Origin: Thermoplasmata archaeon
GTDB lineage: Archaea > Thermoplasmatota > Thermoplasmata > RBG-16-68-12 > JAGMCJ01
DNA: 9,593 nt
Assembly: GCA_023129265.1 (NCBI GenBank)
Contig: JAGMCJ010000196.1
Location: forward strand, 1 to 9,593
Reading direction: 5' to 3'
Positions 4,612 through 9,593 of this stretch are shown here, piece by piece. Made by a program: the position numbers and the translations under genes. The stretch's first letter is position 1. Each line of letters opens with the position of its first letter. A model generated the notes under the pieces. The model was not told the origin of the DNA and did no database searches. It saw only the letters and a program-made list of their open reading frames with translations.

Positions 4612-7580
4612 ACAAGAAGGCCTACCTCTCGCATCCGTCTTCGAAGAAGGAGAGTGCATCGTCGGGAATGGATGGTAGGAGAGGCCTCGTGAACGGGGGC
4701 GCGTCGAGACGCGGAATGAATGGCCTCGTGAACGGGGGCGCGTCGAGACGCGGAATGAATGGCCTCGTGAACGGGAACGGTCTTGTGAATGGCGGCGCGC
4801 TCACCGCCGCCAAGGGGAAAGTCAATGGAAATGGCCTCGTCAATGGGGTAGGCTACACAAACGGGCACATGAAGCTCCCCTTGAAGAAGAACAGGTTCGG
4901 TGTCATATTCCAAAGAGACTTCAAAGTCGGCCTTAGCGTGGTCGTGTTCTTCCTTTTGATCTTCCCCGCCGTCGTGGTGATTCTGGAAACGGAGGAGTAC
5001 GTTCCGCCGATCAGGATAGATTCAAGATTCGAGGACTGGGACGAGGTTCCGAGGTTCGGCGACGCACAGGTCGTGTACAACGACAATGTGAACATATGGA
5101 AGTACTCCACGGTCTTTGACGACAACCACGTCTACTTCTACATCGAGGTCGCCGCCAAGGTCTTTGACGACCCCGACGGCGTCGATGGGTTCTACGTATT
5201 CATAGATGAGGACAGGACCTCCTCGAGCGGGTACCGTGTGCGCGACATAGGGGCGGATTTCATGATCGAGATATCCGGGGGCGATAGGGAGGTCTTCGGG
5301 TCCAGGTTCTCCGTCTTCAGAGGAACGGAATACAACTGGTCGGCGTGGGAGGTCGCAGGTAGCGCTACTGTCGGCCTGAGCGAGTCCAAGATGGAGGTCG
5401 GCATCTTTTCAATGGATATTGACGGGGATTTCGATGCTCTAATCTATGCTACGGACTTCGAAGGGAGCGAGTGCTTCACGTCCGTCAAGTTCGGGCCCAA
5501 GCTCACATCCTTGGTCGTCACACAGTCCAGCGACCAGCTGCTCGGGGTCGGAACCGAACCTTTCCTCCGGCTGGACTTCTCGGCCCTCGGCGGGGACGTG
5601 ACCGTTGAATGGTTGGATATCACAGGGACTGGAAACATCTCGATCCAGCCCTTCAGCTTTCTCCCGCTCGTGGTGGAGGCTGGGAGAACCTACACTGAGT
5701 ACGTTCATGTGGACACCTCAGCGGCGACACTGGAGGACTTTGGGGAACTCGAGCTCGTGGGAGTAGATGCCCGCAATCTGGACGGTGAGAGTGTCCCTGT
5801 GACGATTAAGGGTCAGCCAGCGAGAGCCTACATTGGCGGGAAGCCAGCGGGGAAAAGGATAGACGGGTTGTTCGGCGACTGGATTATCAGGAGTTTTGAT
5901 GGAACAGATGATGATCTGGTGAACAAGAACGTGGACATCATAGAGTACTCTGCGGACAAGGACGATGCCTTCGCCTATTTCTATCTGAAGACCCAGGGGA
6001 CCATTCTCGGAGGCTCGACGGTGCCTCAGGCTAAGTCCAGAGCGGGGGGCGGGGAAGGCCCGCCGAACGGGGTCATACTCGTGCCGCGCGAAGCGACGGG
6101 ACAGGACGTCACCAGGATCTACATAGACAGTAACTCGTCCGACTGGTTCGGCTACTACTCCAGTGGGGTACGCTACGATTACCTGATTGAGATAAGAGGG
6201 AAGTACGGCAAGGTCAATCCACAACTGAGCCTCCTCCACAAATGGGACGGTGAGAGGTTCATCGATTGGTCCACGATACTGGTGAGGAAGAACGCCCATC
6301 AACTGGAGTGCTCAGCGCCTCTGGCAAGCCTCGTACCGCTTAACGACTCGAACATACTCTTCGTCACGACTGACTGGAGCGGGGAGGGGGACACGATAGG
6401 AGAGCCGACGGATTGGCTCACGAGGAGCGGAACGAGGAGCATAATCCTCGTGGAAGAGACATCGGATTCACTTTCGAACACGGCCTTCTCGAGCCAGAGA
6501 AAGCTGTTCTATGACGGATCATACTACTGGAGTTTCTACTATAACGCTACACTGGGCAACATCTCTTACGAGTACAGCTCGGACGGATTGACCTGGACGG
6601 ATACGCCAGGCTACTTCCCCATAGGGGATGCGCAGTATGCCTCGATCTGGTACAACTCAAGTGACTCAATGGTGTACGCAGTTGCGGACAACGACACCGC
6701 CACAAAGAACGTCACGGTGGCCAACGGAACCATTTCCGGGACAACGATAGTGTGGGACACCGCGGTCGTCGAGGTCTCGGGACTGAACGAGAATTACAAG
6801 GTTGCCTATATCACCGTCAACTCATCGGGATATGTCTGGATTGCTGCAACGACGAACAACTCCGCGAACGGGTACAATATCAACGTCACATACACGGACG
6901 ACCCCGAGGACATCAGTGCATGGGGTACATCCCAAATTATGCGATCATCGGACGTCTCAAACGAACACATCTACCCCATCGTGCTCCCGCTGAGCAGCAC
7001 GGACATGTACGTGCTCTGGTATGCTGACGGATACTTGGAGGGGAGAAAACATAACTCCAGCGGTTGGCAGGGAGTGGACAGCATAGACACTACAAGTGGC
7101 GGGTCCTCAGACAAGGGTCCCTCGGCCGTCGTCGATTCGGAGGAGATTCATATGGTTTACATCGACAGCTCCGGGTATGCGAAATACGCGAATTACACGG
7201 AAAGCTGGTCAACGACCACACTCAACTCGACGGACTCGGGAAGGTCACCGACGATTACTCTCGACAGCAGCTCATCCTACCTATATGCACTGTGGATTAA
7301 CTCGTCCAATCAGATAACTGGCAACTACTCGACAGATGGTGGAACGTCCTGGAACGCCATGACTGGCATAACGACGAATCCAGACGTCAAGGGGAACCTA
7401 ACGTCCATCTATTCCTGCAATCTCAACGACATTGCCTGGGAGTTCGACTCCTCAACGCAAATCAAGTTCGAGCCCATCCCCGAGTTCACTGATGTGATGG
7501 TCCCAATCGCATCAGTCGCGATTCTTGTCCTATTCTGGAGGAGGAGAAACCACGAAGGCGAGGCCGAGGAAGAGGCATAG
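4608..7580 (+). CDS. Large membrane-anchored surface protein: GLVNG-repeat tail, two ID-x-F-x-DW domains, propeller-like region, PEF-type C-terminus
   Basis: A 990-residue protein of unknown function with a composite build. Residues 1-87 form a basic, low-complexity tail with GLVNG at 26-30, 39-43, 52-56, 58-62 and 76-80, plus KVNG and YTNG variants. A basic stretch (KLPLKKNR) precedes a membrane helix at about 107-126, so the tail should be cytoplasmic and the rest outside. Two beta-rich domains follow, opening with IDSRFEDW (137-144) and IDGLFGDW (418-425). This opening resembles CBM9/DOMON-like sugar- or haem-binding folds, which is a suggestion only. A beta-sandwich-like linker (about 300-405) separates them. 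Residues about 620-950 resemble a sialidase-type propeller, with Asp-box-like SSDGLTW (657-663) and STDGGTSW (908-915). I count at least 19 N-x-S/T sequons, most in the C-terminal half, fitting archaeal N-glycosylation. The end is PEF (958-960), a hydrophobic run and RRR (978-980), like archaeal PEF-type sorting or anchor tails. Confidence 0.8.
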   Translation: MNKKAYLSHPSSKKESASSGMDGRRGLVNGGASRRGMNGLVNGGASRRGMNGLVNGNGLVNGGALTAAKGKVNGNGLVNGVGYTNGHMKLPLKKNRFGVIFQRDFKVGLSVVVFFLLIFPAVVVILETEEYVPPIRIDSRFEDWDEVPRFGDAQVVYNDNVNIWKYSTVFDDNHVYFYIEVAAKVFDDPDGVDGFYVFIDEDRTSSSGYRVRDIGADFMIEISGGDREVFGSRFSVFRGTEYNWSAWEVAGSATVGLSESKMEVGIFSMDIDGDFDALIYATDFEGSECFTSVKFGPKLTSLVVTQSSDQLLGVGTEPFLRLDFSALGGDVTVEWLDITGTGNISIQPFSFLPLVVEAGRTYTEYVHVDTSAATLEDFGELELVGVDARNLDGESVPVTIKGQPARAYIGGKPAGKRIDGLFGDWIIRSFDGTDDDLVNKNVDIIEYSADKDDAFAYFYLKTQGTILGGSTVPQAKSRAGGGEGPPNGVILVPREATGQDVTRIYIDSNSSDWFGYYSSGVRYDYLIEIRGKYGKVNPQLSLLHKWDGERFIDWSTILVRKNAHQLECSAPLASLVPLNDSNILFVTTDWSGEGDTIGEPTDWLTRSGTRSIILVEETSDSLSNTAFSSQRKLFYDGSYYWSFYYNATLGNISYEYSSDGLTWTDTPGYFPIGDAQYASIWYNSSDSMVYAVADNDTATKNVTVANGTISGTTIVWDTAVVEVSGLNENYKVAYITVNSSGYVWIAATTNNSANGYNINVTYTDDPEDISAWGTSQIMRSSDVSNEHIYPIVLPLSSTDMYVLWYADGYLEGRKHNSSGWQGVDSIDTTSGGSSDKGPSAVVDSEEIHMVYIDSSGYAKYANYTESWSTTTLNSTDSGRSPTITLDSSSSYLYALWINSSNQITGNYSTDGGTSWNAMTGITTNPDVKGNLTSIYSCNLNDIAWEFDSSTQIKFEPIPEFTDVMVPIASVAILVLFWRRRNHEGEAEEEA
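4683..4775 (+). repeat. 39-bp perfect tandem repeat (two full copies plus 15 bp) encoding GLVNGGASRRGMN
   Basis: Copy 1 is 4683-4721, copy 2 is 4722-4760, and the first 15 bases recur at 4761-4775. The unit is 13 codons and keeps frame. The copies are identical at third codon positions too, so the duplication is recent or maintained by conversion, unlike the other GLVNG units nearby, whose codons differ. Each unit also contains the small palindrome GCGTCGAGACGC, a near-perfect inverted repeat. Confidence 0.9.
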
Positions 7581-8043
7581 GCTTCGCCGAAAGGAAGTGC
7601 GGAGGATCGTGGAGGATACCGAGCGGGTCCTGGGGTGTCAGGTCTTCTCGGATTCCGACAGCATCGACGTAGCGAGCCTCAAGACCATGGACATCGTGTA
7701 TGTCGACGGAAAGGTTCTCGGAATGATTGTCGATGGGCGGTCCTTCCTCTCCGTGCGCGGGCTGCTCGAGTACGGCCCACGCAACAGGTTCGTGACCGTG
7801 GACATGGGTGCCGTCAAGTTCGTGTACAACGGGGCCGACGTCATGGCGCCCGGTGTTGTCGATGCGGATCCATCGATTTCGGAAGGCGACCTCGCTTGGG
7901 TGAGGGACGAGAGGAACCTCCAACCCCTCGCAGTCGGAGTCGCGCTGATGAGCGGCAATGAGATGGTGTCCGAGAACAAAGGAAAGGCGCTGAAGTCCCT
8001 TCACCACGTAGGCGACGCCATCTGGAAGATGGACGAGGACTAG
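7525..8043 (+). CDS. PUA-domain RNA-binding protein (archaeal MCT-1/Tma20-like)
   Basis: The product is up to 172 residues. The C-terminal 80 or so residues form a PUA domain: FVTVDMGAVKFVYNGADVMAPG, then SEGDLAWVRDE, PLAVGVALMS and, at the end, GKAL..LHHVGDAIWKMDED. All of these are standard archaeal PUA landmarks. The N-terminal half begins with a basic KRHRLRRKEVRRI stretch and has a small mixed fold, as in archaeal and eukaryotic MCT-1/Tma20-like proteins, which bind RNA or the ribosome. The exact target is unknown. The start is unsettled. TTG 7525 lies inside the surface gene, upstream of a GGAGGAGGAG site (7537-7546), with no such site before it. The only in-frame codon at a proper distance after that site is ACG 7552. 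GTG 7597 would remove the basic N-terminus. The overlap with the preceding gene suggests co-transcription with the surface operon. The end converges on the flavoprotein gene with a 4-base overlap. Confidence 0.88.
   Translation: MSYSGGGETTKARPRKRHRLRRKEVRRIVEDTERVLGCQVFSDSDSIDVASLKTMDIVYVDGKVLGMIVDGRSFLSVRGLLEYGPRNRFVTVDMGAVKFVYNGADVMAPGVVDADPSISEGDLAWVRDERNLQPLAVGVALMSGNEMVSENKGKALKSLHHVGDAIWKMDED
7537..7546 (+). promoter_or_regulatory. Strong Shine-Dalgarno-like sequence near the PUA gene start
   Basis: GGAGGAGGAG lies inside the last codons of the surface-protein gene, where it also encodes the Arg cluster (RRR) of its C-terminal anchor. It is placed to serve a start at about 7552-7556, where no ATG, GTG or TTG is present in the PUA frame. 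It may therefore be coincidental coding sequence, or the site of a non-canonical start. Confidence 0.35.
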
Positions 8044-8978
8044 GCCCAGTACGGTTTCTTGATGTACTTATAGGCGGAAATCGCTGCCGTGGCGGCCTCC
8101 CCGCAGCCTGTCACGATTCTCTTATCTTTGCCGGGATAGGCGACTATGTCCCCGCAGGCGAAGACTCCTTCCATGGAGGTCCTCATGTCGGGGGTCACCA
8201 CTATCGACTTCTTTTCCAGGTCTATGCCCCAATCCTGCACGTTCTCAAGTTTCGGAGAGAACCCTATGTTGATGATGACAACCTCTAGCGGGAGCGTTGT
8301 GTCCTCTTCCGTCTGATTGTTGAAGACCACAGCCTCGGTGAGGACGTTGTCACCGCGGATTTCCTTCACCTCCGTGTTGAAGAGGACCTCTATCGAAGAC
8401 TTCTCAATAGCCTCAACGTTTGTCTCCATCGCCCTGAACATGTTCTTTCTGTGCGCCAGATATACCTTGTCCGCGACATCAACCAGGCTGAGCGCCATCT
8501 CGAGGGCTGTGTCTCCCCCGCCGATGAAGAGGACGCGCTTGCCGGTGAACAGCTCCGCGCTTCTGATGCGATAATAGACGCCCTTCTCGTAGAACTCCTC
8601 CTCCCCCGGGACGCCCAGCTTCCTGGGCTCGAAAAGCCCCATGCCCAATGCCAGGATGACCGTTTTCGACTCGTACTCACCCTTGTCGGTCGTGATTGAC
8701 AAACCCTCTTCTGTCCTCTTGAGGATTTTCACTTCCTCGTTCTCGTGGATATCGCATCCGCTTTCTCTCGCATGGTCGATCAATAGCTCTGCGAGCTTCC
8801 TCGCTTCTATATGATGGTGGGATGGGTAGTCGTGGATGACCTTAGTTGGGTAGAGGAATTTGAGTTGCCCCCCCGCCACCTTGGCATCCAGGACCAATGT
8901 GCTCAGTTTCCTCGACGTGGCAAAAATCCCGGCGGTGAGTCCCGCTGGACCTGCACCGACGATTATCGTATCATACAT
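8040..8978 (-). CDS. Thioredoxin-reductase-like flavoprotein without CxxC; probable ferredoxin/flavodoxin-NADP+ reductase
   Basis: The product has 312 residues in the two-domain fold of low-molecular-weight thioredoxin reductases. FAD-binding GAGPAG is at 8-13, GGQLKFLYPTKVIHDYP at 36-52, the NADPH-domain GGGDTA at 153-158, HRKNMFRA at 176-183 and the second FAD motif GVFACGDI at 271-278. In true thioredoxin reductases a CxxC lies about 15-20 residues before GGGDxA; here that place reads GVYYRIRSAELF (133-144) with no cysteine. This absence, together with the LYPxKxIxD segment, is typical of the TrxR-like ferredoxin-NADP+ reductases (YumC type). It would move electrons between NADPH and a ferredoxin, flavodoxin or similar carrier in the cytoplasm. 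An automatic annotation of trxB would be misleading. The start is ATG 8978, probably leaderless. The substrate is inferred, not shown. Confidence 0.88.
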   Translation of the reverse strand: MYDTIIVGAGPAGLTAGIFATSRKLSTLVLDAKVAGGQLKFLYPTKVIHDYPSHHHIEARKLAELLIDHARESGCDIHENEEVKILKRTEEGLSITTDKGEYESKTVILALGMGLFEPRKLGVPGEEEFYEKGVYYRIRSAELFTGKRVLFIGGGDTALEMALSLVDVADKVYLAHRKNMFRAMETNVEAIEKSSIEVLFNTEVKEIRGDNVLTEAVVFNNQTEEDTTLPLEVVIINIGFSPKLENVQDWGIDLEKKSIVVTPDMRTSMEGVFACGDIVAYPGKDKRIVTGCGEAATAAISAYKYIKKPYWA

Positions 8979-8980
8979 GG

Positions 8981-8991
8981 TTCTGCCAGAA
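8981..8991. other. Short palindrome in the flavoprotein gene leader
   Basis: TTCTG, one base, CAGAA lies directly upstream of the ATG at 8978, over the predicted transcription start. It partly overlaps the 8-mer shared with the egsA leader. It is a possible operator, but chance is not excluded. Confidence 0.25.
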
Positions 8992-9002
8992 GCAGATAGG
9001 CT

Positions 9003-9010
9003 CTCTTAAG
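9003..9010 (-). promoter_or_regulatory. Weak TATA-like box of the flavoprotein gene
   Basis: The minus strand reads CTTAAGAG, preceded by an A-rich stretch. Its centre is about 28 bases upstream of ATG 8978, so a nearly leaderless mRNA is expected. The match is poor, and the assignment rests mainly on position. Confidence 0.4.
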
Positions 9011-9053
9011 GGTTTTGATTATTGGCTCCAGTTCTCAAGGCTGTGGGATATGA

Positions 9054-9061
9054 CTAAATAT
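9054..9061 (+). promoter_or_regulatory. TATA box of the acetyltransferase gene (leaderless start)
   Basis: CTAAATAT is centred about 27 bases before ATG 9085, which fits a leaderless transcript; no ribosome-binding site precedes the ATG. It is divergent from the flavoprotein promoter in a 106-bp intergenic region. Confidence 0.55.
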
Positions 9062-9084
9062 CGAAGCGAAGTTTTGCATCGCGC

Positions 9085-9593
9085 ATGACGATCGCATCCT
9101 ACGACGAGGCTGATCACGATGAAGTATTGGCAATGAACCTCCAGGCCTTCGGTTGGCCCATTACAGAGGCAGCGGTCAAGAGATATCTGAAGCACGACGA
9201 GCGCTGGATGGACATTGTCGGTGTGTATGCGATTGAACGGGGGAAAACGATTGGACAAGTCCTTCCTCTGAAGATACGGACGAAGACCAGCGAGGGCGAG
9301 GAGACCGTTGGAGGAATCGCCGGGGTCACGGTCACCCCCAATAAGGCACGGAAGGGAATCGCCACATCTCTCATGAAGGCGGCTCATGACATACTTCGGG
9401 AGAATGACATACGCATAAGTTTCCTCTTGACCACCGAATTCCTCGTTGCCTACGGCCTATACCGTAAGCTCGGCTACTTCGACGCCAGTTCCTTCTCCGC
9501 CGCCCAGAAGCTCGTCAAAGTCGCTAGGAAACCGAAGGACGTGGTCTTGCGCCCCTACCGCAAGAAGGACTGGAGGAGAACCGACAGGATCTA
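9085..9593 (+). CDS. GNAT family N-acetyltransferase, 5' part
   Basis: 169 codons are visible from ATG 9085, and the frame is still open at the window edge; the last two bases, TA, could begin Tyr or a stop. Residues 80-105 form the acetyl-CoA-binding motif A, reading GVTVTPNKARKGIATSLM, with the V-x-P-x-x-R-x-x-G-I-A pattern. It is followed by a helix and by AYGLYRKLGYFDAS (motif B region), typical of GNAT. The continuation after the GNAT core (KPKDVVLRPYRKKDW) suggests a second acetyltransferase-like half or the longer Eis-like layout (GNAT, GNAT-like, SCP2-like), so I expect a larger protein. The start at ATG 9085 is set by the TATA box distance. The acceptor substrate is not predictable. 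Confidence 0.82.
   Translation, partial: MTIASYDEADHDEVLAMNLQAFGWPITEAAVKRYLKHDERWMDIVGVYAIERGKTIGQVLPLKIRTKTSEGEETVGGIAGVTVTPNKARKGIATSLMKAAHDILRENDIRISFLLTTEFLVAYGLYRKLGYFDASSFSAAQKLVKVARKPKDVVLRPYRKKDWRRTDRI

Noticed and set aside
4683..4775. CRISPR-like or other non-coding repeat array
   Set aside because: Units are directly abutting with no spacers, are a multiple of three in length and continue the coding frame as GLVNG repeats.
5718..6302. A 194-codon open frame on the minus strand within the surface-protein gene
   Set aside because: No recognisable motif, composition typical of an antisense shadow, no promoter, and fully inside a coding region with clear domain signatures.
8040..8978. 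Calling the flavoprotein a true thioredoxin reductase (trxB)
   Set aside because: The required CxxC before GGGDTA is absent, replaced by YYRIRS.
9019..9387. A 122-codon minus-strand frame over the start of the acetyltransferase gene
   Set aside because: It crosses the divergent promoter region and opposes a frame with the GNAT acetyl-CoA motif; there are no features of its own.

Overview
This window looks like a chromosomal segment of a euryarchaeon, most plausibly from the Thermoplasmata/Candidatus Thermoplasmatota side. The archaeal assignment is strong. There is a glycerol-1-phosphate dehydrogenase (archaeal lipid stereochemistry), a UPF0179 family protein, an archaeal PUA-domain protein, TATA-box promoters and several start codons placed for leaderless mRNAs. 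The finer placement is inference. It rests on the surface-protein style (pentapeptide Asn-Gly repeats before the first membrane helix, a PEF-type C-terminal anchor) and on the moderately GC-rich composition. No virus, transposon, CRISPR array, rRNA or tRNA is visible.

Layout: bases 1-238 (+) hold the 3' end of a moeA-type molybdopterin molybdenumtransferase gene. Converging on it, with a 14-base overlap, is a minus-strand operon running from about 1800 down to 225: egsA (glycerol-1-phosphate dehydrogenase) followed by the Cys-rich UPF0179 gene. A divergent regulatory region of about 230 bp (1752-1979) has one TATA box for each direction and several short palindromes. From 1980 to 4235 (+) runs a protein made almost entirely of about 21 TPR units. 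A 79-bp gap carries a perfect inverted repeat overlapping a TATA-like box. It is followed by a two-gene surface operon (4315-7580): a 98-residue two-helix membrane protein coupled by an ATGA overlap to a 990-residue envelope protein. A PUA-domain RNA-binding protein (to 8043) starts inside the end of that gene. It converges, with a 4-base overlap, on a thioredoxin-reductase-like flavoprotein (8978-8040, minus) that lacks the CxxC redox centre and is better read as a ferredoxin/flavodoxin-NADP reductase. Divergent from it, a GNAT acetyltransferase gene (9085 onward) runs off the end.

Most genes are housekeeping or conserved-archaeal. The least conventional unit is the surface operon. The large protein has an 87-residue cytoplasmic tail of GLVNG-type repeats (partly a perfect 39-bp tandem DNA duplication), a membrane helix, two domains each opening with the signature ID(S/G)xFxDW, a heavily sequon-decorated beta-propeller-like region with Asp-box motifs, and a PEF...RRR C-terminal anchor. 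It is co-expressed with a tiny membrane partner. I recognise no named system here; this operon and the TPR superhelix upstream of it are the best candidates for undescribed biology.
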